This document shows, in pieces, positions 1-8,165 of a DNA stretch of 64,000 nucleotides. The DNA comes from Porticoccaceae bacterium LTM1. Lineage in GTDB: Bacteria; Pseudomonadota; Gammaproteobacteria; Pseudomonadales; Porticoccaceae. The notes beneath the pieces were generated by a model. That model was not told the DNA's origin. It saw nothing but the letters and a program-made list of their open reading frames with translations, and ran no database searches. The stretch is taken from positions 476,536 through 540,535 of the forward strand of contig CP127080.1 in the NCBI GenBank assembly GCA_030252795.1, read 5' to 3'. The translations under genes were made by a program, and so were the position numbers. Position 1 is the first letter of the stretch, and every line of letters starts with the position of its first letter.

Positions 1-184
1 TCGCGAACAGCGCCGAGAGAGTTGCAAGCGCGATATGCAGGCCGATGAAAAGTTGCTGGCCGCGTTGCGTGCAGGGTTTCCCAATTGTGCCGGAGTGGCT
101 CTGGGGGTGGATCGTCTGTTGATGCAGTTGCTCAATACGGACAGTATAGAGTCTGTTAATGCCTTTCCATTTTCCCGGTTGTAA
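1..184 (+). CDS. epmA: EpmA, C-terminal fragment (cut by window edge)
   Basis: The reading frame open from base 2 to the TAA at 182-184 gives about 60 residues ending in AGVALGVDRLLMQLL and AFPFSRL. This is motif 3 of a class II aminoacyl-tRNA-synthetase fold and matches the end of EpmA (PoxA/GenX), the lysyl-tRNA-synthetase-like ligase that attaches beta-lysine to elongation factor P. The start lies outside the window. The GVDRLLM segment could in principle be the tail of LysS, but the short AFPF ending fits EpmA better. An EamA transporter follows 18 bp downstream. Confidence 0.75.
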   Translation, partial: REQRRESCKRDMQADEKLLAALRAGFPNCAGVALGVDRLLMQLLNTDSIESVNAFPFSRL

Positions 185-202
185 TAAGAGCAGTCCCTCC
201 AT

Positions 203-1090
203 ATGACTCAGGATCGCACCGGTTTACTGGCACTTTATGCTTCAGCACTGCTTTTGGCGTTAAATGGCCTGTTTGCCAAATTAATTCCGTTGGACGCAAC
301 TTCCATGACGCAACTGCGCAGCGTGGTGGCTGCATTGGGATTGTTGGGGTTTTGTCTGCTGGGCAAGCGGCATTGGCGACTGGGGTGTATTCGCCAATAT
401 TTTGCCGTTTACGGACTTGGTCTGTTACTGGGATTGCACTGGATCACCTTTTTTCATGCCATGCAAATATCCACGGTAGCGGTCGGGATGTTGGCGTTGT
501 TCAGCTACCCGGTTATTACTATTTTAATCGAACCCTTCTTTGCCCGAACCAGATTGCAGGCTGGTGATTTAATTGCCGGTTGTTTGGTGGTGCTTGGATT
601 GGCGGTTATGGTGTGGGAGGAATTGCAGCTGGCGGCCAATAGCGACATGGTAATGGGGTGTGTATGGGGGGTGATTTCCGCGCTGTTATTTTCGCTTCGT
701 AACCTGACCATGAAATACCGTTTTCATCACATCGCCAGTGACCGGTTAATGTTACATCAGGTGATTGCGATAGCGTTTTTATTGCTGTTGTTTGTGGATG
801 TTTCTGCGGTCAAAGAAATGAAGTTAAGTGATTGGTCGCTGTTGGTTACACTGGGCCTGATTACAACAGCCGCCGCTCATACCTTGTTGGCATTCAGTCT
901 CAAAAAACTACCCGCTAAAACTGTTGCTATTATTGGCTGCTCGCAACCGGTGATTGGTGCTATTGCGGCCTGGCTGGTTGTATCGGAACAGCCGGGTTGG
1001 TCGGTGGTTATAGGTGGTGCAATTATTTTGTCTGTGGCAATCTATGAAACACTCAGCAAAACTCGTCGACAAATTTCCCGGTTGGCCTAG
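203..1090 (+). CDS. EamA-family (DMT superfamily) transporter
   Basis: A 295-residue, strongly hydrophobic protein with about ten predicted membrane helices arranged as two EamA repeats (roughly residues 8-140 and 150-285). It is an inner-membrane metabolite or drug exporter of the drug/metabolite transporter superfamily; the substrate cannot be read from the sequence. The stop codon TAG is unusual: its TA is the target dinucleotide and its G is the first base of the miniature element that follows, so the insertion defines the protein's C-terminus. It lies just downstream of epmA in the same direction. Confidence 0.85.
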   Translation: MTQDRTGLLALYASALLLALNGLFAKLIPLDATSMTQLRSVVAALGLLGFCLLGKRHWRLGCIRQYFAVYGLGLLLGLHWITFFHAMQISTVAVGMLALFSYPVITILIEPFFARTRLQAGDLIAGCLVVLGLAVMVWEELQLAANSDMVMGCVWGVISALLFSLRNLTMKYRFHHIASDRLMLHQVIAIAFLLLLFVDVSAVKEMKLSDWSLLVTLGLITTAAAHTLLAFSLKKLPAKTVAIIGCSQPVIGAIAAWLVVSEQPGWSVVIGGAIILSVAIYETLSKTRRQISRLA

Positions 1091-1386
1091 GGCCTGTTAA
1101 CACTAATTGAATATTTACTGTTGTGGCTAAAAAAGCGCCAATCAAGGCATGAGGAGAGTAGTTTGGTACTTTCGTTGAAATGGAAAGCAAATAAACGACG
1201 AATAACGAAGAGTGGCGCTTTTTTAGCCGCAACCCGAAGGGCTGAGGACACTTACTTTGAAAACGAAAGTTCGCCCAGCTGTGTTATCAGTCGCTTATGT
1301 AGAGTGACTACACTGCGCACCTTCTGCCTTGCTGGTCAAAAAAAATGACCTTCTGCAGTAGATATTCAATTAGTGTTAACAGGCCC
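1090..1386. mobile_element. 297-bp miniature inverted-repeat element (MITE-like)
   Basis: The left end (from 1090, GGGCCTGTTAACACTAATTG) and right end (to 1386) form a 30-bp terminal inverted repeat with one mismatch. The element is flanked by TA on both sides (1088-1089 and 1387-1388). A second inverted repeat of about 20 bp is nested inside: GGCTAAAAAAGCGCCA near 1124 and its near-complement TGGCGCTTTTTTAGCC near 1212. There is no transposase, so it is non-autonomous. TA duplication suggests an IS630/Tc1 or IS5-like parent, which is inference. Solitary ends of the same sequence occur at 7397, 41935 and 45571. Confidence 0.8.
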
Positions 1387-1391
1387 TAATC

Positions 1392-2081
1392 ATGAGGCTG
1401 GACCGTTTTGTTGCCAACACTACGGCTGAGAGCCGCCAATCGATACGGCGCAAGATCTCTGAAGGGCGAGTCAGTGTTGGTGGCGAGGTCACTCGTCAAT
1501 TCGATGTGGAAATCGATCAATTTGTTCGAATTGAACTGGATGGCCGAGTACTTCAGGAAAAAGTCGCCTATTATTTTATGCTCAACAAGCCAGTGGGTTA
1601 CTTAAGTGCCACCAGCGACCCACAGTATAAGGTCGTGCTGGAGTTATTTGAGGAAACCTACCGGAGTGAACTGCATCTTGCCGGTCGTCTGGATCGTAAT
1701 ACATCGGGATTGATGCTGCTCACCAATGATGGCAGGTGGTCGCGAAAAATTACCGAGCCCGGTGAAAAAATTCCCAAAACTTATTTGGTGAAAACGGAAA
1801 AGCCCGTGACTCAGGAATACGTCGACCTGTTTGCGGCCGGAATGTATTTCCCTTACGAAGATGTGCATATTCAGCCCGCACAACTTGAAATTCTTGATGC
1901 ACATTTGTCGAGACTGACAATTTACGAAGGTCGCTACCACCAGGTTAAACGTATGTATGGGCGCTTGCGTAATAAAGTGGTGGCACTGCACCGCGAGCGG
2001 ATGGGGCATATTGCACTTGATCGCGAACTGGTGGCTGGTGACTATCGGCCGTTGACGGCTGCCGAAGTGGCTTCAGTCTAA
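1392..2081 (+). CDS. rsuA: 16S rRNA pseudouridine(516) synthase RsuA
   Basis: A 229-residue protein with an N-terminal S4 RNA-binding domain (about residues 1-55, starting MRLDRFVA), then a pseudouridine synthase domain with the catalytic-Asp motif GRLDRNTSGL near residue 98 and the C-terminal GRYHQVKRM motif. The ending DYRPLTAAEVASV closely parallels E. coli RsuA (231 aa), so RsuA is preferred over RluB/E/F. It isomerises U516 of 16S rRNA. The ATG lies 5 bp beyond the right end of the miniature element, so its ribosome binding region falls inside the terminal repeat (only a weak ACAGG is seen). Confidence 0.9.
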   Translation: MRLDRFVANTTAESRQSIRRKISEGRVSVGGEVTRQFDVEIDQFVRIELDGRVLQEKVAYYFMLNKPVGYLSATSDPQYKVVLELFEETYRSELHLAGRLDRNTSGLMLLTNDGRWSRKITEPGEKIPKTYLVKTEKPVTQEYVDLFAAGMYFPYEDVHIQPAQLEILDAHLSRLTIYEGRYHQVKRMYGRLRNKVVALHRERMGHIALDRELVAGDYRPLTAAEVASV

Positions 2082-2117
2082 ACTCAAAGACACCTATTTA
2101 AACAGCGATAATGATTC

Positions 2118-2702
2118 ATGATAAATAACGACACCTTGCGCAGATTGCGCTATGCACTGAAGTTGAACGATGCCAAAGTGCAAGCGACCTTTAAATTGGC
2201 TGGAGTAGATATTCCACCGTATCACTTGGCGAATATCATGCGCAAAGAGGATGAAGAGGGTTTTGTACCTTGTCCCAATGACACACTGGTGGCATTTCTC
2301 GATGGCCTGATTATTCATCATCGCGGTGTACAACAGGGTCGTGAACCTCAGCCGTGGCCGAAAGGCCAGTATTTACCTAATAATGAGATTTTGCGAAAAA
2401 TTCGTATTGCACTGAAACTGACTGATGAAGATATTATCGCGATGATGGCACTGGCAGGGTTTAAGGTGTCCAAACCGGAATTGTCGGCGCTGTTTCGTAA
2501 AGAAGGGCATCGTAATTACAAAGAATGTGGCGACCAGTTTTTACGTAATTTTATTGCCGGACTGACCATTCGCAATCGCGATGAAGCCAAGCCTAAAAAG
2601 GCTGCGCCAGCTGCGATTCACAGGGATGAGCAGGATATGGCGGATAAAACCTCGAATAAAACAATTGACCCGTGGAGCAAAAGCCGAGGGAACAAACGAT
2701 GA
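2118..2702 (+). CDS. DUF1456 family protein (YehS-like)
   Basis: A 194-residue protein with two tandem copies of the DUF1456 unit: [18 protein letters not shown] at residues 1-18 and [18 protein letters not shown] near residue 90. E. coli YehS has the same two-repeat form. The family has no settled function. The last 40 residues are charged and low in complexity ([11 protein letters not shown]...). Its stop overlaps the start of the next gene (ATGA), so the two are translationally coupled. Confidence 0.85.
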   Translation: MINNDTLRRLRYALKLNDAKVQATFKLAGVDIPPYHLANIMRKEDEEGFVPCPNDTLVAFLDGLIIHHRGVQQGREPQPWPKGQYLPNNEILRKIRIALKLTDEDIIAMMALAGFKVSKPELSALFRKEGHRNYKECGDQFLRNFIAGLTIRNRDEAKPKKAAPAAIHRDEQDMADKTSNKTIDPWSKSRGNKR

Positions 2703-2950
2703 GTCAGGCCAATAACGCCCTCCATGGTATTACCCTTGAAAAATTACTCAATGAGTTGGTAGCTCATTACGGTTGGGAGGAGTTGGGCGCACGTATCAAT
2801 ATACGCTGTTTTACCCACGACCCCAGCATAAAATCCAGCCTTAAGTTTTTGCGAAAAACCCCATGGGCGCGAGAAAAGGTTGAGAGGTTGTATGTGGCAT
2901 TAAAAGCCAAATCTAGCCCATCAGTGAATCAGGACATCTGGAAGTCCTAA
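2699..2950 (+). CDS. VF530 family (DUF2132) small protein
   Basis: An 83-residue protein with the features of the VF530/DUF2132 family: [18 protein letters not shown], then [19 protein letters not shown] and [12 protein letters not shown]. The family folds as a small helical DNA-binding-like domain; its cellular role is unknown. An in-frame start 27 bp upstream exists, but the ATG at 2699 is chosen because it overlaps the TGA of the preceding DUF1456 gene and gives the family's usual N-terminus. Confidence 0.85.
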   Translation: MSQANNALHGITLEKLLNELVAHYGWEELGARINIRCFTHDPSIKSSLKFLRKTPWAREKVERLYVALKAKSSPSVNQDIWKS

Positions 2951-3059
2951 TATGAGCGCTGGGCTTTTTCAGTCGCAACCCCTTCAATAGATGCAGAGGG
3001 GTCATGGCCATTTTCCCGTCCAGTTGCATTGTCAGTTGTTCATGTGGAATGACTGCACA

Positions 3060-3302
3060 TCACTCCTTCGGGCCTGCTATTACGGTACTGTCTTTTAAAT
3101 CTATCACTTGTTGTTGTTCTGTCGGGTTAGTAAAGCCCGCATCAATAGAGACAATTTTATTCTCACTGATAACAATAGAGTGATCAGCAAGTACCTTTCC
3201 GTTCACAACATCGATTAATTTTCCGGCATGAATTACGTAGTCCGCTGCTAACGCAGAATAGGGCAACAGAAGGACAAATAGGCTAAAAAGAAGTGTTTTC
3301 AT
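3060..3302 (-). pseudogene. Amidohydrolase remnant (N-terminal 80 residues only)
   Basis: It has a good signal peptide (MKTLLFSLFVLLLPYSALA) and then the opening beta-sandwich strands of a metal-dependent amidohydrolase (YVIHAGKLIDVVNGKVL, ISENKIVSID, VIDLKDSTVIAGPKE). The protein stops exactly where the metal-binding H-x-H motif should begin; intact relatives have roughly 400 or more residues. The following 110 bp on the same strand contain a short reading MAMTPLHLLKGL resembling the 'TP.QA...AT' helix near the family C-terminus, which suggests an internal deletion. That last point is weak. Confidence 0.7.
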
Positions 3303-3371
3303 GGAGAATCTCCGAGCGAATAATCAGGACATCTCTTTATTTAAGGTTGAACAGTTAATTTACATACCTGT

Positions 3372-3764
3372 TTACAGGTGAGGTAAATTGTCACCTACTT
3401 GGAACCAGTCCACATGAGTACCCCAATGTGCATGGCCGCTGGGTTCGCGATCCAGCTTGCCCTCTAAATTGGCCCGTGCAATATGCATTTGTCCCGGCCA
3501 ACGCTCAGAACGGAAAAATAGTGTAGAGCCGCAGGTGCTGCAAAATCCACGCTGTGAATCGGAAGAAGAGCTATACCAGGTCAGGGTATCGTTGGCGATA
3601 AATGTAAGGGTTTTATCTTCTATCCCAACCCAAGTGACAAAAGCCGCACCGTGAGCGCGCTGGCAAAGGGTGCAGTGACAATGGGCGCACCAGATGCTGG
3701 GAGTCTGGAATTTGAATTTCACGGCACCGCAAAGACAGGCGCCAGTGATGGTTCCTTCATACAT
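3372..3764 (-). CDS. GFA / CENP-V family zinc protein
   Basis: A 130-residue protein of the glutathione-dependent formaldehyde-activating-enzyme-like (GFA, Mss4-fold) family. The zinc-binding cysteines are clear: CLCGAVKF near residue 10, CAHCHCTLCQRAHG near residue 32 and FCSTCGSTLFF near residue 75. Catalytic activity is uncertain for most members. The start is supported by AAGGAG seven bases upstream of the ATG. Confidence 0.85.
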   Translation of the reverse strand: MYEGTITGACLCGAVKFKFQTPSIWCAHCHCTLCQRAHGAAFVTWVGIEDKTLTFIANDTLTWYSSSSDSQRGFCSTCGSTLFFRSERWPGQMHIARANLEGKLDREPSGHAHWGTHVDWFQVGDNLPHL

Positions 3765-3913
3765 TGGCTGGCTCCTTAACTCTTGGACGAGGTAGTGTAA
3801 ACAGTCCCTAAGTATAGGAGACTGCGGCCAGGATGGCTGGCCGCGTAGTTTCGTCTTTCGTCTTACCTGAAGATCTCCAATTATTGAAATTTATAACTTT
3901 AGTTTTGTCTGTA

Positions 3914-4609
3914 TCAGTGGTGTTTAGGGAGACGCTCCATAAACCAGACTGTCGGCCCACCGTCAGGAAGAGACTCTTTTGCGATAACCCTAAATCCGTG
4001 GCGTTGCAGAAAGGGCAGGCTTCGCTCACAGGTATTTTCGGTATAGATTTTTACTCTCTCCCGATCACTGCGTTCTATTACTTCCTGCAGTAGAAGGGAG
4101 CCGATGCCGCGGCCTCGGAAATCCGGGCGAACACCTATGGCATGAAGGTAATAGTGGGGTTCATGTGGGTGGTGTTGCTCGAAGGATTTCCTGATACTCA
4201 AATAGTGTTTGAAACCCTGATAACCACCAGTTTTCAAAATAGTTAGTGAAAGCCCGAAAAGTTTCACAAGGTTGACTGGCTGTTCAGTTGTCATAGGGGG
4301 GAGCCACATGGCCGCTCCCTTACCATCACGGGACATATGCACCAGATCGTATTGCGCGAACAGCTTTTGGTGCATCCAGTAAAAGTAATTCCATACCTCT
4401 TTGGGGTCATTCATAACCCATTTCATTACCGGGTCGTTTCGTAATGCTGCGCCGAGAATAGAGGCAACCAGAGGGGCTTCAGTATCCCAGGCAGTGCGGA
4501 CGGCTCTTGGCAATCTGGATTGACGAAGCTCCGATGGCAAAGGTGCACGTTCGGCTATCACGGTTTGATTGGAGGCGGATTCGAAGTTGGCTTTGAAAAA
4601 GGAATTCAT
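3914..4609 (-). CDS. GNAT family N-acetyltransferase
   Basis: A 231-residue protein with a C-terminal GNAT fold. Motif A, GVRPDFRGRGIGSLLLQ, lies near residue 160 and contains the acetyl-CoA pyrophosphate-binding RGRGIG; the ending LQRHGFRVIAKESLPDGGP...WFMER is typical of the group. The longer in-frame start at 4657 was rejected because the ATG at 4609 has a GGTGAT sequence upstream. It is divergent from a CGNR zinc-finger regulator, which may control it. The substrate is unknown. Confidence 0.85.
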   Translation of the reverse strand: MNSFFKANFESASNQTVIAERAPLPSELRQSRLPRAVRTAWDTEAPLVASILGAALRNDPVMKWVMNDPKEVWNYFYWMHQKLFAQYDLVHMSRDGKGAAMWLPPMTTEQPVNLVKLFGLSLTILKTGGYQGFKHYLSIRKSFEQHHPHEPHYYLHAIGVRPDFRGRGIGSLLLQEVIERSDRERVKIYTENTCERSLPFLQRHGFRVIAKESLPDGGPTVWFMERLPKHH

Positions 4610-4659
4610 AGTAATCACCCTGCTTTCAGTGGAACCAAAATGTTTGTCAGGAATCAAAA

Positions 4660-4685
4660 AACCACCTAAACTTATTTTGGTGGTT
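4660..4685. promoter_or_regulatory. Inverted repeat between divergent GNAT and CGNR genes
   Basis: AACCACC (4660-4666) is matched by GGTGGTT (4679-4685) with a 12-nt AT-rich centre, in the 142-bp region shared by two divergent genes. It is placed well for an operator; the neighbouring CGNR protein is a possible ligand. It is not followed by a T-tract, so a terminator is unlikely. The function is inferred from position only. Confidence 0.4.
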
Positions 4686-4751
4686 ACAAACTAGTGTAAA
4701 CGAACCTAACTGTCAAAATAATTTATGACGGTTAAGTCAAAAGGAGTTCTC

Positions 4752-5363
4752 ATGTCAGTCAGAGGCATTGATCATTTAAAACTGGTAGGCGGTAATTTGG
4801 CGCTGGATTTCACCAATACAGTGCATGACAGGGCGTACGAGAAAGAGAATGACGAGTTACAGAGTTTTGGGTGCCTGGTCGAGTGGACTCAAAAGGCGGG
4901 GGCTATCAATGAGAAGACCGCTAACGCATTGAAAAAAATAGAGAAACAGGATCCGCAAGATGCCGAAGAGACTCTGCAGCGGGCCAGGGAGTTCAGGCGC
5001 TTGCTCTATAAAGTATTTTTGTCATTTGCCAATGGGGACGACCCAGACCAGCAATGTCTGGACAAGTTACGGGACAGCTGGCTTGATGCCATGAAAAACG
5101 CAAGCCTGTCGCATGCAGATTCGGGCTGTTGTTGGGTATTCAATGCCACCCCTGACAGCCTCGATAGCATACTGGCGCCAATTGCATATTCAGCCATACG
5201 ATTGATTACTGGTCCGGATATCAGGCGCGTCAGGATGTGTGGTGCAAATGACTGTACATGGATGTTTGTCGACAGCAGCAAGAATCGCAGTCGCCGTTGG
5301 TGCCAGATGGAGGTGTGTGGAAACCGGGCTAAAGCGAAGCGGCACTATCATAAGAGTTGTTGA
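4752..5363 (+). CDS. CGNR zinc-finger / ABATE-domain regulator
   Basis: A 203-residue protein. The N-terminal ABATE domain is recognised by GGNLALDFTNTVHDR; the C-terminal CGNR zinc finger reads CGANDCTWMFVD, then SRRWCQMEVCGNRAKA, ending YHKSC. Such proteins are stress-linked transcription regulators and the finger binds DNA. The start at 4752 has AAGGAG 7 bp upstream, better than an alternative ATG at 4725. It is divergent from the GNAT gene with an inverted repeat between them. Confidence 0.85.
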   Translation: MSVRGIDHLKLVGGNLALDFTNTVHDRAYEKENDELQSFGCLVEWTQKAGAINEKTANALKKIEKQDPQDAEETLQRAREFRRLLYKVFLSFANGDDPDQQCLDKLRDSWLDAMKNASLSHADSGCCWVFNATPDSLDSILAPIAYSAIRLITGPDIRRVRMCGANDCTWMFVDSSKNRSRRWCQMEVCGNRAKAKRHYHKSC

Positions 5364-5390
5364 GCCGCGTTGCTCTTGTAGTGAGTGAAA

Positions 5391-5416
5391 GAGATGGAGG
5401 GTTATTCCCCCATCTC
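5391..5416. terminator. Possible hairpin between convergent CGNR and uup genes
   Basis: GAGATGGAGGG and CCCCCATCTC flank a TTATT loop; the stem pairs fully apart from one bulged A. It spans the uup stop codon, between two convergent genes. There is no run of T on either side, so intrinsic termination is doubtful. Confidence 0.3.
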
Positions 5417-7315
5417 CTCAAGTTCCGCCCAGCGTTCAATTGCCGTATCCAGTTCTTCCTGTGCCTTGCTCAGGGTGTCCAGTATTGGTTGGGTCTGGTC
5501 GAGGGGCAGGCTGTAAAACTCAGGGTTGGAAGTCTGTGCGGTCAACTCTTCCACACGCGATTCCAGTGCCTCGATTTTGGCTGGTAATTGGTCCAGTTCG
5601 AGTTGGTATTTGTAAGACAGTTTTTTCTTTTTCGGTGCTGGTTGCGCAGCAGGTTTTAACTCGGCTTTTTTCTCTGTTTTTGGCTCCTGGGCTTTTTCCG
5701 TAGTCGCTTTTTTATTTAATGACGGCAATTCGCCACCGCGACGAATCCAGTCTGCATAGCCGCCAACGTATTCATTCACAACGCCATTGCCTTCAAATAC
5801 AACGCAACTGGTAACCACGTTGTCGAGAAACTCCCGGTCGTGGCTCACCAGCAAAATTGTGCCGTCGAAATCCATTAGAATTTCTTCCAGCAGTTCCAGT
5901 GTTTCCATATCCAGGTCGTTGGTAGGCTCGTCGAGTACCAATACATTGGCGGGTTTGCTGAACAGGCGCGCGAGAATCAGTCGGTTCTGCTCACCGCCGG
6001 ACAGAGCGCCGACTGGCTGGCGGCAGCGATCCGGTGTAAACAGGAAGTCTTGCAGATAACTGATTACATGGCGGTCCTTGCCGTTGATGGTGATAAATTC
6101 CCGGCCTTCGGCCATGTTGTCGATCACGGTTTTATCTGGGTCAAGCTGGTTGCGCAGCTGATCGAAATAGGCGATTTGCAGTTTGGTGCCGAGTTTTACA
6201 CTGCCCTGATCCGGTTCCAGTTCACCCAGCAGCATTCGCAGTAGAGTGGTTTTACCCATACCGTTGGCGCCGATAAAGCCGATGCGGTCACCGCGTAGAA
6301 TTTTGGTGCTGAAATTTTTGCAGATGGTCTGGCCGTCGTAAATTTTGCTCAGGCCATCCGCTTCAACAACGATCTTTCCAGACACGCTGGCGGTTTCCAT
6401 GGCAAAGCTGGCGTTGCCCTGACGCTCGCGGCGATCGGCGCGTTCTTCGCGCATTTTTTTCAGGTCGCGTACACGGCCTTCGTTGCGAGTGCGGCGCGCT
6501 TTAATACCCTGGCGAATCCAGACTTCTTCCTGGGCGAGCTTTTTATCGAACAGCTCGTTGGCGCGTTCTTCGGCGGCCAACTGCTCGGCCTGGAATTTCA
6601 GAAAACCCTGATAGTCACCGTCCCAGCAGCGCAACTTGCCGCGGTCAATCTCGATAATGGAGGTGGCCATGCGCTGCAAAAAGGCGCGGTCGTGGGTAAT
6701 AACCAGCAGTGCGCCGCGGAAGTTTTCCAGCTGTTTTTCCAGCCAGTTGATGGTTGGAATGTCGAGGTGGTTAGTGGGCTCGTCCAGCAGAAGAATATCT
6801 GGCTCACTGACCAATGTGCGCGCTACAGCGACACGGCGGCGCCATCCACCAGACAGGGATTTCATAGGCGTGTCGGCGGGCAGTGACAGAGTTTCGATAA
6901 TGGCGTCGATCTTCTGGCCAAACAGCCAGCCGTCTTTGGCCTCGATTTTTTCCTGCACCCGCGCTAGCTGGGTCAGGCCTGCTTCGTCGTGTGCTTCCAT
7001 GGAGAGGTGGTGGAACTGCTTCAACAGCTCACCGACTTCAGCAAGGCCGGAAGCCACCACATCGTAAACAGTGGACTCGTCCGCAGCTGGCAGTTCCTGA
7101 TTCAGGTAAGTCACTACGGTGCCAGGACGCAGCCAGAATTCGCCGCTATCAGCCGGAAACTGGCCATCCAGCAGCTTCATAAATGTAGACTTGCCAGCGC
7201 CATTGCGCCCCAGAATACCGATGCGCTCGCCGCGATGGATAGTGAGATCCACGTGATCCAGCAGAATGTGATTGCCAAAAGCCAGGGAGAGGTCGGTAAG
7301 TTGCAGCAGGGGCAT
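5402..7315 (-). CDS. uup: ABC-F ATPase Uup
   Basis: A 637-residue soluble protein with two ATP-binding cassettes. The first Walker A is GRNGAGKST near residue 36 and the second GANGMGKTTLL near 350; signature motifs LSGGW and LSGGEQ and Walker B LLLDEPTNHLD / LVLDEPTNDLD are present. A Pro/Lys linker and a C-terminal coiled coil (about 560-637) are typical of Uup, which acts on ribosomes and branched DNA intermediates. The ATG at 7315 is chosen; an in-frame TTG two codons upstream is possible. No strong Shine-Dalgarno is visible. Confidence 0.9.
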   Translation of the reverse strand: MPLLQLTDLSLAFGNHILLDHVDLTIHRGERIGILGRNGAGKSTFMKLLDGQFPADSGEFWLRPGTVVTYLNQELPAADESTVYDVVASGLAEVGELLKQFHHLSMEAHDEAGLTQLARVQEKIEAKDGWLFGQKIDAIIETLSLPADTPMKSLSGGWRRRVAVARTLVSEPDILLLDEPTNHLDIPTINWLEKQLENFRGALLVITHDRAFLQRMATSIIEIDRGKLRCWDGDYQGFLKFQAEQLAAEERANELFDKKLAQEEVWIRQGIKARRTRNEGRVRDLKKMREERADRRERQGNASFAMETASVSGKIVVEADGLSKIYDGQTICKNFSTKILRGDRIGFIGANGMGKTTLLRMLLGELEPDQGSVKLGTKLQIAYFDQLRNQLDPDKTVIDNMAEGREFITINGKDRHVISYLQDFLFTPDRCRQPVGALSGGEQNRLILARLFSKPANVLVLDEPTNDLDMETLELLEEILMDFDGTILLVSHDREFLDNVVTSCVVFEGNGVVNEYVGGYADWIRRGGELPSLNKKATTEKAQEPKTEKKAELKPAAQPAPKKKKLSYKYQLELDQLPAKIEALESRVEELTAQTSNPEFYSLPLDQTQPILDTLSKAQEELDTAIERWAELEEMGE

Positions 7316-7396
7316 GGTCAAGGTCTACAGCGAATGTTGAATGAGGGCGGCATTATTTCATATTTTGGGGTTGTCGAGTGAGATACGCCAAAGTCA

Positions 7397-7416
7397 TTTA
7401 GTGTGAACAGGCCCTA
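7397..7416. repeat. Solitary end of the miniature element
   Basis: TTTAGTGTGAACAGGCCC followed by TA matches the right terminal repeat of the element at 1090-1386 with a few changes. No partner end is found nearby, so it is a decayed copy or a solo end. Confidence 0.5.
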
Positions 7417-7422
7417 GACCCC

Positions 7423-7498
7423 GCTCTTTCCCTGACCTGACAGGCCACTCCTCATATAACTGACAAATCGTCGTGACCTGTCAGGTCAGGGAAAGAGC
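7423..7498. repeat. Long-hairpin repeat, copy A
   Basis: Two perfectly complementary 22-bp arms (7423-7444 and 7477-7498, containing CCCTGACCTGACAGG) flank a 32-nt loop whose core is CTCATATAACTGACAAATCG. It shares its loop with copies at 7600, 14873 and 62341 while the arms differ in sequence. It belongs to subfamily 1, together with copy D. Confidence 0.8.
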
Positions 7499-7599
7499 TA
7501 CTCAGGATGATAGATGGTGTGTGGAAAACACATTTTCAAACGGTGCGCACAGCGCACCCTACGTTGACCAGGGCCTGCTTGGGGTTTGCACCCAAGTGA

Positions 7600-7674
7600 G
7601 CCCTTGCCCAACCGGAACAGGTTTGCCCGATTTGTGGGTATATGAGGGCAGGCCTGTTCCGGTTGGGTAAGGGC
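7600..7674. repeat. Long-hairpin repeat, copy B
   Basis: 22-bp arms (7600-7621 and 7653-7674, containing CCCAACCGGAACAGG) pair with one mismatch around a 31-nt loop. On the complementary strand the loop reads CCCTCATATACCCACAAATC, matching copy C. Homology with copy C extends about 20 bp beyond each arm, so the mobile unit is about 110 bp. Confidence 0.8.
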
Positions 7675-7912
7675 GGGTGCTTGGCACTTAAAGGATTTTA
7701 TATAAACAAAACCTGAAAGCGGAGATAGTCGCATTGGCACTCAAAGCGCGATGTGTGTTTGCCCTCACTGTGCTCAGGATGACAGCAAGATGGTGTTTTT
7801 TTAATCAGATTCTAGTAAGGTGTGCGCTGCTTTTGATTTTCCGATGGACATAACGCTAATTATTTGAGGCTTCTAATCCAATAAAGAAGCCCACAACGGA
7901 AGACGTAGGTAA

Positions 7913-8152
7913 ATGAAAAAAACTCCACAAAACCCTTTGATCCAGCATCTGCCGTCGATTGGCTTGATGCTTGGCGTGCTGTTTGGCTGCTTTATCGGTT
8001 TGCTGTTTAAAGCCAACCTCGGTATGGCGATGATGATCGGCATTATTGCCGGCGTCGCCTTGGGTGGTTTGGTTCGGCTGATTGCGACTGTGCATCACCC
8101 GTCTGCCAAGCTGGAAGACAGCGACCTGATCAATCCCGAATACCTGAACTGA
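7913..8152 (+). CDS. Small two-helix membrane protein, unknown function
   Basis: A 79-residue protein with two hydrophobic segments (about residues 14-32 and 37-58) rich in spaced glycines (GVLFGCFIGLLF, MIGIIAGVALGGL), similar to glycine-zipper membrane proteins, and an acidic C-terminal tail. I do not recognise a named family. It stands alone between the repeat spacer and the convergent comF gene. A weak GTAGG precedes the ATG. Confidence 0.6.
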   Translation: MKKTPQNPLIQHLPSIGLMLGVLFGCFIGLLFKANLGMAMMIGIIAGVALGGLVRLIATVHHPSAKLEDSDLINPEYLN

Positions 8153-8165
8153 TAGCCGGTAGCCG

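Larger units (their letters stand above)
7316..7912. other. Repeat-rich intergenic spacer
   Basis: About 600 bp without a supportable gene. It holds a solitary end of the miniature element (7397-7416), two copies of the long-hairpin repeat family (7423-7498 and 7600-7674), and a GGTGCGCACAGCGCACC repeat (7542-7562). Short reading frames here are composed of these repeats and are not credible genes. Confidence 0.8.

Noticed and set aside
1121-1348. 75-residue open frame inside the miniature element
   Set aside because: It is made of the nested inverted repeats, has no ribosome site or family resemblance, and similar frames are expected by chance in such elements.
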